Assembly (NCBI GenBank): GCA_947177175.1
Contig: CAMWTK010000004.1
Span: forward strand, 1-64,000
Length of the DNA stretch: 64,000 nucleotides
Direction: 5' to 3'
Source: an uncultured Treponema sp.
Lineage (GTDB): Bacteria; Spirochaetota; Spirochaetia; Treponematales; Treponemataceae
Below, in pieces: positions 22,627 through 30,520 of this stretch; positions within the stretch are counted from its first letter, which is position 1; each line of letters starts with the position of its first letter. Below the pieces are notes generated by a model. That model was given only the letters and a program-made list of their open reading frames with translations, ran no database searches and was not told the DNA's origin. A program made the position numbers and the translations under genes.

Positions 22627-25326
22627 TTAGAACTTCGCGATGTTTATTGCCTTGACGGTAAACCGGTAGGCATGACCGTTGATCTCAAAGTCCAGCTCGT
22701 CGCCGAGTTTGTGGTCGAGCAGCTCGTTCCCGAACGGCGACATATAGGAGATGATACCGTTGTCGGTGTCCGATTCCCACGGTCCCAAAATCGTGTAGGT
22801 CTCGTCCTTGCCCGTGTCCTTGTTGGTGAGCGTGACCATCGTGCCGAACGAAATGTATGACGTGGTTGCCGTCGTGGGGTCAAAGATGACCGCGCGCGCA
22901 AGCTCGCCTTGCAGCTGAGACAGCTTTTTGTTCAGGTAGTGCTGGTGTTCCTTTGCCGCCTGGTATTCGGCGTTCTCTTTCAGGTCGCCTTTCGCGCGCG
23001 CCTCGGAGACTTCCTGCGCGTTCTGCGGAATCTGCACGGTCTGCAAGTCGGTCTCCTCGTCCTGCTTTTCCTTGAGCTTCTTTGCCGTGACCAGCATTCC
23101 CTTAGGCGCGGCGGACTTCTCCTCGGCCTTGTGGAATTTGTAGTCCGGGTATTTCTCAAGGATCTTGTTGCGCAGCTGCGCCTTGATGCTGCCCTCAAGG
23201 TCGGCGATGTCGTCCACGAGCGTGTACAGGTGGCTCATCGTCGCTTCGTCGCTGTCGAGCATATAGCCGAGCAGCGTGCCGTTGTCGAACAGGAGCCGCT
23301 CCGCGTTCCTGATGACCTTGCGGTTTTCCGTGGTGTCCACGTGGCTGTTGATCTCGCGGTAGGAGTGCGCGATGATGTTCAGCAGCGCGATGAGCTGTTT
23401 CTGGAACGGAATGCCCGCCTGCACGAACCAGTCCTCGTCGCGGCAGTGCTCGAAGAAATAGAGGATCGCGTCGCGGTAGCCGCGGAAGTCGTCGAACGCC
23501 GTGACGGCGAGTTTCTGCACCTTTTCGGTCTCGCCCGCCTTGATGAGCGTGTCGAGCATACGTTTTTCGAGCACGGCGGGGAACAGCATGATGTACTGGT
23601 CAACCCAGTCCGGCAGCATCTTGATGTCGTTCAGGTAGTCCTCGCGCAGCGTGGTGTTCTTGGTGTCCTTCAGCTCGTCGTACATGGCGCGCGGGTTCTT
23701 GATGCGGCGGTAGAGCTTGTCGAAGCTGTATTTTGCCGGGACGGAGAGGTTGGGGCAGCGCGCGGTCACTTTCTGCACGACCAGATATGAGGCGACGACC
23801 TGCTCGTTCGCGTCGTTCGTGGTGGCGAACGACTTGACGTAGCCCGTGAAATAGCTGAACATGTCGGCGAACAGGTCGCTTTCCTTTTCGGTCGCCTCGT
23901 CGTTCAGGTAGCGCATCAAAATGTCGATGCGCTCGAAGAATTTTTTCTGCGCCTTGAATTCGCTGTTCAGCTTCTCTTCCGTGGTGATCTCGCGGTCGCG
24001 CACGATGTATTCGTTGATGTCGTTCGGGTTCACGCCGAACGTGGCGTCGTTCTCCAGGATTTTCTTTGCCGCGCTGTTCCAGCCGGTCCATTCGCCCGGC
24101 GTGAGGATTGCGGGGACGAGCTCCGCCTTGATGCGCTTGAAGTCGCAGCTGCCGTTGAAGCTCTTGATGATCGTCTTGAGCGCCCATGCCTTGTCGGCCT
24201 TGACCTGCTTTGCCAGCTCGTCCTTTGCCTTGGTCGCCTTGAGCACCCAGATATGGTCGGCGGCGAGCGGCTGGAGCGCGTCCACCGCCATTTTGAGCGA
24301 CATCTCGCGCACGCCGTTTTTCTTGCCGAAGTTGATCGTGAGCGTGTCGTTCTCCACCTTGCGGATAATGCCCACGTGCCAGGTGCGGTGGAACACAAAG
24401 TGCTTCACGTCGAACGCGATATGCTTCTCAAAGTCGTTGATTGCCTCGAACACGTTGCGGAAACTCTGGCCCAGGTTTGACGAGCGGATATAGTCCGCCA
24501 CGTTGCTGTGGTCGGCGTATTTTCCCGTGTAGCATTCGACCAGCTCGCGCCGCGCCCAGTTGTCCTTGGGGTCAATCGAGAGGATGAGCTTGAGGATGTC
24601 GATGGCGATGTCCCACTTCTTGGTGTCCTTGTACCAGCCGTACAGGTCCTGCATCAGGAGCGCGCTCTTGTCCGCGCTGATGGTCTTTGCGATCTTGCGC
24701 TGCACGAGCATGAAGAAGTCGATTTCCTCCGGGACGAGCAGGACGAGCTTTTTCCAGACTTCGCTCACGGCGGTGTAGTTCTTCGCGTTCACGTAGCGCA
24801 GCAGCGCCTTTTTGTAGTAGTCGATCGCAAGCTCTTTGTCGGTCGGCTCGTAATGGTCGCCCAGCAGCTTTGCGGCGTCCGCTTCCTCAAAGTCGATTTT
24901 TACGAGCCGCTCGTAGATGTCCCAGATTTTTTCGTTCTTGTCCTCGCGGTAGCAGCTTGCGAGCGTGCGCAGCGCGAATTTGTTGGACGGGTCGTCCTCA
25001 AGGATTGTCTCACACAGGTAGACGACCACGTTCTCCTTATGGTTTTTCCGGAAGATGTCCACGAGCGTTTCGAGCGCGGAGGTGTCCAGCGTGCCTTTCT
25101 TGAGTGCGAGCATACCGGAAATATACAGGGCGATGATGCTGTCCCGGTTGCTTGCCAGCTGCTCGTCGCAGATTGCCTTCACCTCGTCGGCGACGTCCTC
25201 TTTTTTTGCCTGCTCAAGGATATTCGCCAGTTCAATCAAATTGTTCTTGGTGTAGTTGCTGATTGTTGCACGAGTCCACGTCTCTTCTTTGAGCATCTCC
25301 TGAACTTTTGTTACGAGTTCTGACAT
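22627..25326 (-). CDS. greA: Transcription elongation factor GreA with giant N-terminal extension
   Basis: The 899-residue protein ends in a GreA module (about 735-899): EVSEARAKGDLKENAEYQAAKEHQ, the coiled-coil tip with acidic residues, and the FKBP-like C-terminal domain ending ISYMSPFGNELLDHKLGDELDF. GreA rescues backtracked RNA polymerase by stimulating transcript cleavage. The preceding 730 residues are largely helical and TPR-like at about 60-300, as in GreA proteins annotated across treponemes. AGGAGA precedes the start at 25326. It follows a TPR gene by 17 bp and shares its promoter; a terminator follows its stop. Confidence 0.9.
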   Translation of the reverse strand: MSELVTKVQEMLKEETWTRATISNYTKNNLIELANILEQAKKEDVADEVKAICDEQLASNRDSIIALYISGMLALKKGTLDTSALETLVDIFRKNHKENVVVYLCETILEDDPSNKFALRTLASCYREDKNEKIWDIYERLVKIDFEEADAAKLLGDHYEPTDKELAIDYYKKALLRYVNAKNYTAVSEVWKKLVLLVPEEIDFFMLVQRKIAKTISADKSALLMQDLYGWYKDTKKWDIAIDILKLILSIDPKDNWARRELVECYTGKYADHSNVADYIRSSNLGQSFRNVFEAINDFEKHIAFDVKHFVFHRTWHVGIIRKVENDTLTINFGKKNGVREMSLKMAVDALQPLAADHIWVLKATKAKDELAKQVKADKAWALKTIIKSFNGSCDFKRIKAELVPAILTPGEWTGWNSAAKKILENDATFGVNPNDINEYIVRDREITTEEKLNSEFKAQKKFFERIDILMRYLNDEATEKESDLFADMFSYFTGYVKSFATTNDANEQVVASYLVVQKVTARCPNLSVPAKYSFDKLYRRIKNPRAMYDELKDTKNTTLREDYLNDIKMLPDWVDQYIMLFPAVLEKRMLDTLIKAGETEKVQKLAVTAFDDFRGYRDAILYFFEHCRDEDWFVQAGIPFQKQLIALLNIIAHSYREINSHVDTTENRKVIRNAERLLFDNGTLLGYMLDSDEATMSHLYTLVDDIADLEGSIKAQLRNKILEKYPDYKFHKAEEKSAAPKGMLVTAKKLKEKQDEETDLQTVQIPQNAQEVSEARAKGDLKENAEYQAAKEHQHYLNKKLSQLQGELARAVIFDPTTATTSYISFGTMVTLTNKDTGKDETYTILGPWESDTDNGIISYMSPFGNELLDHKLGDELDFEINGHAYRFTVKAINIAKF

Positions 25327-25343
25327 AAAATCTCCTATCAGCC

Positions 25344-26273
25344 TTATTTTGCGTCGTACAGGCTGTAAATATTCCTATCTATCATTTTTATTTTGAGCAG
25401 TATCTCATTGGTCTTGTCCCGGTTGTCCTCCGTGTGGACGTAATGGTCAATCAACCAGAAATACATGTTTATCAGCTTGGGCGTCAGGACGGCAAGGTCG
25501 CTTGACGGATCGCAGCGTTCGGATTCCATCGCGTAGATGTTCCGCTTGAGGATGCCGACTTCCTGCCCCTTGAGCTTGCGCTTCGCGCTGAACACGCCGT
25601 ACACCGTGCCGTACACGGGAATCCATTCCTGCAACGCCGCGCCCGTGTAGCCTTTGCCCCGCACCTGACGGATCAGGCAGCAGATAAGCTCGCTGTCCAA
25701 AAAGTCGAGGTCAACCGCCTGCGCGTCCTGGAAGAACGCCTCGCGGAAGAGCACCCGCGCTTTCTTCTCCTCGCCGCACAGCGCGTAGCAGTCCGCCATT
25801 TCCGCTATGATCGGCGCGGAAAGCGGCATGCGCCGGTTCGCCTCGGTAAGGCAGCTGAATGCGTCGGCGTAGTTCCCCAGCTTCTTATGGCACAGCCCGG
25901 TCTTCCGGAACGTCTCCGCCTGCTGCTGCGCGTCCTGCTTGTCCGCGGCCGCATAGCTGGCGAGCGAGAGCGAGAACACGCCCCGCTGCGTGGCGTACAC
26001 GGCTTTTTCCGTCGTGTCGTCGCGGAGCGCGATGTCGCGGAGGAATGCTTTCCAGTGCGTGACCAACTCCTCGCCGCGCTCAAAGGCATCCATCGCTTTC
26101 AGGGAAGCGATGAAACGCTCCCAGAACGAGCAGCACCACAACGCAAACGGCGCTTCCTTGTTCTCCAGGTCATACTGGATGGCTTCCGCCAGCACGTTCC
26201 GTGCCTGCGCGGGGTCGCCTGCCTCAAGCAGCGCGTATGCCTTTGTCAATGCTTCTTCCGACTGATAGCCCAT
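25344..26273 (-). CDS. TPR-repeat protein upstream of greA
   Basis: The 309-residue cytoplasmic protein has helical TPR-like units, clearest at 8-45 (KAYALLEAGDPAQARNVLAEAI) and 120-185 (GLCHKKLGNYADAFSCLTEANRRMP, then MADCYALCGEEKKARVLFREAFF). No signal peptide is present. It forms an operon with greA, whose N-terminal extension is also TPR-like, so the two may act together, for instance as a scaffold near RNA polymerase; that is inference. A strong promoter precedes it. Confidence 0.7.
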   Translation of the reverse strand: MGYQSEEALTKAYALLEAGDPAQARNVLAEAIQYDLENKEAPFALWCCSFWERFIASLKAMDAFERGEELVTHWKAFLRDIALRDDTTEKAVYATQRGVFSLSLASYAAADKQDAQQQAETFRKTGLCHKKLGNYADAFSCLTEANRRMPLSAPIIAEMADCYALCGEEKKARVLFREAFFQDAQAVDLDFLDSELICCLIRQVRGKGYTGAALQEWIPVYGTVYGVFSAKRKLKGQEVGILKRNIYAMESERCDPSSDLAVLTPKLINMYFWLIDHYVHTEDNRDKTNEILLKIKMIDRNIYSLYDAK

Positions 26274-26287
26274 AGCGTATACCGTCC

Positions 26288-26315
26288 ATTATATCAGAAT
26301 GCAGGTTTTAGTCAA
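26288..26315 (-). promoter_or_regulatory. Promoter of the TPR-greA operon
   Basis: Leftward, TTGACT (26310-26315), a 16-bp spacer and TATAAT (26288-26293, extended by TGA) give a near-consensus promoter 14 nt before the start codon. Confidence 0.75.
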
Positions 26316-26452
26316 TAAGATACGGCGGTTTTGCAAAATGCGGGCAAACAGTAAACTGCTTTTTTCGCGTTGTGTCAATATACCCCGGCCGGCTCGCGGT
26401 TGGGCATGAAAAAAACGCGCGTCCGTGCCGCTTGTGCCCGCCGCGTGGTCGG
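26316..26452. other. Intergenic region between divergent units
   Basis: Apart from the flanking promoters, this stretch holds only a small CAGT/ACTG dyad near 26347 followed by a T-run; no gene or RNA is recognised. Confidence 0.4.
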
Positions 26453-26482
26453 TTGACATGCTCCGCCGGTTTCTATTATAAT
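26453..26482 (+). promoter_or_regulatory. Consensus promoter of rpoZ
   Basis: Perfect TTGACA (26453-26458) and TATAAT (26477-26482) hexamers are separated by 18 bp, the strongest promoter in the window. Confidence 0.85.
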
Positions 26483-26502
26483 GCCGCATACGAGGTGACG
26501 AG

Positions 26503-26697
26503 ATGATATTCCCCCTAGAGGCGTTGGTCAAATTTTCCGGGAACGTGTACGAGATTACGTGCGCGTCCAGCCGCCGTGCGTTCCAGATGTCAAAGATCGA
26601 GGATCCGGCAATCGAGGAGAACGACGGGAAGGTCGTCTCGCTCGCGGCGAGCCAGCTGTTCAACGAAAAAGTGCAGTACCGCATCGAAAAACAGTAG
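26503..26697 (+). CDS. rpoZ: RNA polymerase omega subunit, spirochete type
   Basis: The 64-residue protein begins MIFPLEALVKFSGNVYEITCASSRRAFQM, which matches the omega fold pattern in which a short helix precedes the conserved (A/S)xRRAxQL motif; it ends after a VSLAASQLFNEKVQYRIE segment. Omega helps assemble RNA polymerase by binding the beta-prime subunit. The start follows GAGGTGACG. It has a consensus promoter, as expected of a highly expressed gene. The very short length makes homology evidence modest. Confidence 0.65.
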   Translation: MIFPLEALVKFSGNVYEITCASSRRAFQMSKIEDPAIEENDGKVVSLAASQLFNEKVQYRIEKQ

Positions 26698-26715
26698 CGG
26701 TCAGCGGAACGCCAC

Positions 26716-26743
26716 TTGACGAAACTGCGTTTTCTGCTATAAT
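26716..26743 (+). promoter_or_regulatory. Promoter of the COX24-like gene and dxs operon
   Basis: TTGACG (26716-26721), a 16-bp spacer and TATAAT (26738-26743) lie 31 nt before the small gene. Confidence 0.8.
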
Positions 26744-26774
26744 GATAACATATCTTTATTAAGGAGTGCCGAAC

Positions 26775-26864
26775 GTGCCCTGCGGAAAGAAACGAAAACG
26801 CCAGAAGATGGCGACGCACAAGCGAAAGAAGATGCTGCGACGCAACCGTCATAAGAGCAAGTAA
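26775..26864 (+). CDS. 29-residue AURKAIP1/COX24-domain ribosomal protein
   Basis: This short gene begins at GTG 26775 with AAGGAG 8 nt upstream and encodes a 29-residue, extremely basic peptide starting MPCGKKRKRQKMATHKRKK and ending in Arg-, Asn- and His-rich sequence. The pattern GKKRKRxKxxTHKRKKxLRxNRHKxK is that of bacterial AURKAIP1/COX24-domain proteins, relatives of mitochondrial small-subunit protein mS38. It most likely binds rRNA. A promoter and a terminator bracket it. The length, SD and composition make it a real gene despite its size. Confidence 0.85.
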   Translation: MPCGKKRKRQKMATHKRKKMLRRNRHKSK

Positions 26865-26885
26865 GCTCTTTTGCGACGGACTTTG

Positions 26886-26924
26886 AAAGACCGCGAAAGT
26901 AATCGTACTGCGCGGTCTTTTTTT
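26886..26924 (+). terminator. Terminator or attenuator between the COX24-like gene and dxs
   Basis: AAAGACCGCG (26886-26895) and CGCGGTCTTT (26911-26920) pair around a 15-nt loop and are followed by further T residues. The dxs ribosome-binding site starts just two bases after the T-run, so read-through at this hairpin would set dxs expression. Confidence 0.8.
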
Positions 26925-26940
26925 CGGGAGGACGGTTACG

Positions 26941-28836
26941 ATTCTTTCAGGCATTCACTCACCGGACGACCTCAAGCGTGTGCCGGAATCCGCGCTTCCC
27001 GAGCTCACTGACGAAATCAGGCGGACGATTCTCGCCGTCGTCGCGAAAAACGGCGGGCATCTGGCGAGTAATCTGGGGGCGGTCGAATTGACCGTCGCCC
27101 TGCACCGCGTGTTCTCATCCCCCTCCGACGCGATTATTTTTGACGTGAGCCATCAGTGCTATGCCCACAAGATTCTGACGGGCAGGTACGGTGCGATCAG
27201 CACGCTGCGGAAGCACGGCGGGCTGTCCGGCTTTACGCGCACGAAAGAAAGCCCCCACGATTTTTTTGACAACGGCCATGCGTCCACGTCCATATCGCAG
27301 GCGCTGGGGCTGCTGACGGCGTGGGAACTGCGGGGGAAGGCGGGGAAAGCGGTCGCGGTGATCGGCGACGGCGCGCTGACGGGCGGTATGGCGTTCGAGG
27401 CGTTGTCGCACGCGGGGCAGCTCTCCAAGAATCTCATCGTCGTGCTGAACGACAACCAGATGTCCATCAGCGCAAGCACCGGCTCGCTCTCGCGCTATCT
27501 GAGCCGGCTCACGATGTCGCGCACGTACCAGTCGTTCCGTTCCTGGGTGGACGGCATTGTGGACAAAATCCCGTATTCCGAGCGGCATCTGGGCAAATTC
27601 ATCTATCGTTTTAAGCGCGCGCTGAAAGGGCTTCTGCTCTCCAACAATTTTTTCACCGATTTAGGCATGGAATACGTCGGTCCGCTAGACGGGCATGACA
27701 TCGCTGAACTGGAGAACGTGTTCCGGCGTGTGCGCAGCCTGCCCAAGCCCGTCGTGGTGCACGTGCGGACGGTCAAGGGCAAGGGCTATTCTCCTGCTGA
27801 GAACGACCCGGCGACGTTCCATGGGGTCGGTTCGTTCCAGATTTCCGACGGCACGTTCGAGCGGTTCGATACGGTCAGTTTTACTGAAAGTTTCAGCCGC
27901 TCGCTCGTCGCGTTGGCGGAGGAATGCCCGCAGGTCGTGGCGATTACGGCGGCGATGCAGAAAGGCACGGGGCTGGACGCGTTCTCGCGCCGTTTTCCGG
28001 GCCGCTTTTTTGACGTGGGGATTGCCGAGGAACACGCGGTGACGTTTGCGGGCGGCCTTGCGGCGGGCGGTCTGATTCCCGTGGTGGCGATTTATGCGAC
28101 GTTCATTCAGCGATCGGTTGACCAGATTATCCATGACGTGGCGTTGAGCGGGCGGGGGGTGGTCATTTGCCTTGACCGGGCGGGCATCGTTCCCGGCGAC
28201 GGCGAGACGCACCAGGGGCTGTTCGACATCGCGCTGCTGCGCCCCGTTCCCGGCCTGACCCTGCTCGCGCCGGTCTCCGCGGCGGATTTGTCGCGGTGTC
28301 TGTCCTGGGCGGTCGCGCAGCAGTCGCCTATCGTCATCCGCTATCCCAAGCTGTCGTGCCCGACGGAGACGGCCGTGTTTGACGGTGCGATTGCGGTGGG
28401 GCGGGGCATTCTTGTCCGTTGCGAGGATTACGCGCCGTCGCTTTCGGCGGGGAGAACGCCGTCGGTGCTGTTCGTGACGACGGGCGGCTATTACGGCGAG
28501 GTGGTGCAGGCTGCCCGCGCGCTCGCGATTGACGGCATCTGCGCCGACGTGTACAGTCTGCGTTTTGTCAAGCCCGTGGACGAGGAGTATTTTGCGGGCA
28601 TTGCGCGGGGCTATGCCGCCGTCGTGTTCGTGGAGGACGGCGTGCGTTCCGGCGGCGTGGGCGTTTATTTGCAGAACGTGCTCTATGCGCGCGGCATGAC
28701 GCATACGGCGGTGCTCGCCTTTCCCGACGCGTTCCTGGCACACGGCACGCGCGAGGAGATTGCCGCGGACGCGCGGATGAGCCCCCGGCATATCGCGCAG
28801 GCGGCACGGGACGTGCTTGCCGCGGCGGGGGCGTAG
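26941..28836 (+). CDS. dxs: 1-deoxy-D-xylulose-5-phosphate synthase, probable ATT start
   Basis: The 631-residue thiamine-diphosphate enzyme makes DXP from pyruvate and glyceraldehyde 3-phosphate for isoprenoid synthesis. Motifs: HLASNLGAVELTVALH, ILTGR, GDGALTGGMAFEAL with DNQMSIS (ThDP-Mg site), FDVGIAEEHAVTFAGG with the catalytic Glu, and DRAGIVPGDGETHQG. Homology (IHSPDDLKRV, matching the usual INSPxDLKxL) extends upstream of the first standard start (GTG 26980). The only fitting start is ATT 26941, nine bases after GGGAGG; ACG 26938 is an alternative. The GTG has no ribosome-binding site and would cut off the conserved N-terminus. Confidence 0.85.
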   Translation: MLSGIHSPDDLKRVPESALPELTDEIRRTILAVVAKNGGHLASNLGAVELTVALHRVFSSPSDAIIFDVSHQCYAHKILTGRYGAISTLRKHGGLSGFTRTKESPHDFFDNGHASTSISQALGLLTAWELRGKAGKAVAVIGDGALTGGMAFEALSHAGQLSKNLIVVLNDNQMSISASTGSLSRYLSRLTMSRTYQSFRSWVDGIVDKIPYSERHLGKFIYRFKRALKGLLLSNNFFTDLGMEYVGPLDGHDIAELENVFRRVRSLPKPVVVHVRTVKGKGYSPAENDPATFHGVGSFQISDGTFERFDTVSFTESFSRSLVALAEECPQVVAITAAMQKGTGLDAFSRRFPGRFFDVGIAEEHAVTFAGGLAAGGLIPVVAIYATFIQRSVDQIIHDVALSGRGVVICLDRAGIVPGDGETHQGLFDIALLRPVPGLTLLAPVSAADLSRCLSWAVAQQSPIVIRYPKLSCPTETAVFDGAIAVGRGILVRCEDYAPSLSAGRTPSVLFVTTGGYYGEVVQAARALAIDGICADVYSLRFVKPVDEEYFAGIARGYAAVVFVEDGVRSGGVGVYLQNVLYARGMTHTAVLAFPDAFLAHGTREEIAADARMSPRHIAQAARDVLAAAGA

Positions 28837-28839
28837 CGC

Positions 28840-29682
28840 GTGGGCAGGGCTGGTGGCGCGGCGTTGCGCTTTGAACTGGCGGATCGGGTCATCACGACGG
28901 AGCGTCCCGCGTTCGTGATGGGCATCGTGAACGCCACGCCCGATTCGTTCTTTGCGGAAAGCCGCGGCACTGCCGACCGTGCGCTGCGGCTTATCGACGA
29001 GGGCGCGGACATACTGGACATCGGCGGGGAATCCACGCGGCCGGGCGCGGACTATGTGGATGCCGACGAGGAAATCCGCCGTATCGTGCCGGTGCTGCGC
29101 GCGGTGCGCAGGCACAGTTCAGTCCCGGTAAGCGTGGACACGCGGAAATCCGCCGTCCTGCGCGCGGCGTTGGATGAGGGCGCGGATATGCTGAACGACG
29201 TTTCGGCGTTGGAGGATGATGAGCAGTCGGCTGCCGTTGCCGCGCACGCGAAAATTCCCGTCATACTGATGCACAAACGCGGCGTTCCTGCTATAATGCA
29301 GGAGGACACCGCTTATGGCGACGTGTTCGCCGAGGTCGATGCGTATCTGCACGGCCGCGTCCGGTATGCGCGTTCGCGCGGAATTGCCGATAATAAGATT
29401 GTCCTTGACCCCGGAATCGGCTTTGGCAAGGATGCCGGGGCAAATTGCACGCTTGTCCGCCGGTGCGGGCAGCTGTGCGGCGGGCGGTATCCCGTGCTGA
29501 TGGCGCTTTCGCGCAAGATCGTTATCGGCGCGCTGACGGGACGCGCGGCGGACGGGCGGCTTGCGGGGACGCTCGCGGCGAATCTGCTTGCGGTCATGGC
29601 GGGCGCGTCCCTGCTCCGGGTGCATGACGTGCAGGAGACGGTGGATGCGATGGCAGTTTTGGGCGGAATAGGATATAATTGA
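28840..29682 (+). CDS. folP: Dihydropteroate synthase
   Basis: The 280-residue enzyme of folate synthesis has MGIVNATPDSFF, DIGGESTRPGAD, VSVDTRKSAV, LNDVSAL, LMHKRG and DPGIGFGKDAG, the full set of pterin- and sulfate-binding motifs. The start is GTG at 28840, three bases after the dxs stop, so translation is probably coupled. The product is about 280 residues, the normal size. Confidence 0.93.
   Translation: MGRAGGAALRFELADRVITTERPAFVMGIVNATPDSFFAESRGTADRALRLIDEGADILDIGGESTRPGADYVDADEEIRRIVPVLRAVRRHSSVPVSVDTRKSAVLRAALDEGADMLNDVSALEDDEQSAAVAAHAKIPVILMHKRGVPAIMQEDTAYGDVFAEVDAYLHGRVRYARSRGIADNKIVLDPGIGFGKDAGANCTLVRRCGQLCGGRYPVLMALSRKIVIGALTGRAADGRLAGTLAANLLAVMAGASLLRVHDVQETVDAMAVLGGIGYN
29674..29679 (+). 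promoter_or_regulatory. Possible -10 element before cdaA
   Basis: TATAAT lies at the end of folP, 22 nt before the cdaA start, with only a poor -35 match; AAAGGAAG serves as ribosome-binding site in the leader. Confidence 0.4.
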
Positions 29683-29701
29683 GCAGGAAAAGGAAGCGAA
29701 C

Positions 29702-30520
29702 GTGAACGCGTTGGATGTTTTTTTACGCATATACAATCAGTATTTCAGCCCGGTGATCGACATCGGGATTATGGCGTTTCTGCTGTACAAAGTGCACCAG
29801 CTGTTCATTAAGACGAACGCCGTGCTACTGATAAAGGCGGCGGGGCTGGTGGCGGGGGCTTACGTGCTCGCGGTCGCGCTCAACCTGCAAATGCTCCGCT
29901 GGCTCATGAATATCCTCGCGCCCGCGCTCGCCATCTGCTTTGCCATCGTGTTCCAGCCTGAGCTGCGCAAGATTTTCCTCAAGCTCGGGCAGACGGAATG
30001 GCTCACGTTCGGCAACCGATCGCGCCACACCTACGTGGATTCGGTCATCATCGCGGCGGAGATGCTTTCCAAGCAGCGGCGGGGAATGCTCGCCGTGTTC
30101 ATGCGCCACACCAAAATGGACGACATCATGGACACGGGGACGCGCATCAACGCGGACGTGTCGTCGGCGCTGCTCGTGACGATTTTCGGGCATGACACGC
30201 CGCTGCACGACGGCGCGTGTTTCATTCAGAACGGGAAGGTCGTCTCGGCGGGGTGCTTCCTGCCGCTTTCGGAGCAGTACGACATCAAGAAGACGTTCGG
30301 GACGCGCCACCGTGCCGCGCTCGGCCTGAGCGAGGTGAGTGATTCCGTGGTGCTCGTCGTCTCGGAGGAATCCGGGGCACTCAGCCTTGCCTACGACTCG
30401 AAGCTGCACTACGACCTGAGCACCGACCAGCTGACCAAAATCCTGGAGAACCTCCTGGAGCTCACCCCCGACCAATATACGATTGAGGATACCGTCGATG
30501 AAAGCGCGTCGAATTGTTGA
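29702..30520 (+). CDS. cdaA: Diadenylate cyclase (c-di-AMP synthase)
   Basis: The 272-residue membrane protein has three N-terminal hydrophobic helices (about 15-35, 40-62, 65-85) and a DAC domain with the DGA motif in HDGACFI and RHR in GTRHRAALG, the two ATP-binding signatures. It condenses two ATP to cyclic di-AMP, which governs potassium and osmolyte homeostasis. GTG at 29702 is chosen because AAAGGAAG precedes it. Its 3' end overlaps the YbbR gene by 23 bp, the classical cdaA-cdaR arrangement. Confidence 0.94.
   Translation: MNALDVFLRIYNQYFSPVIDIGIMAFLLYKVHQLFIKTNAVLLIKAAGLVAGAYVLAVALNLQMLRWLMNILAPALAICFAIVFQPELRKIFLKLGQTEWLTFGNRSRHTYVDSVIIAAEMLSKQRRGMLAVFMRHTKMDDIMDTGTRINADVSSALLVTIFGHDTPLHDGACFIQNGKVVSAGCFLPLSEQYDIKKTFGTRHRAALGLSEVSDSVVLVVSEESGALSLAYDSKLHYDLSTDQLTKILENLLELTPDQYTIEDTVDESASNC

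Noticed and set aside
26980-28836. dxs starting at GTG 26980
   Set aside because: It would remove the conserved N-terminal IHSPDDLKRV region and has no ribosome-binding site, unlike ATT 26941.
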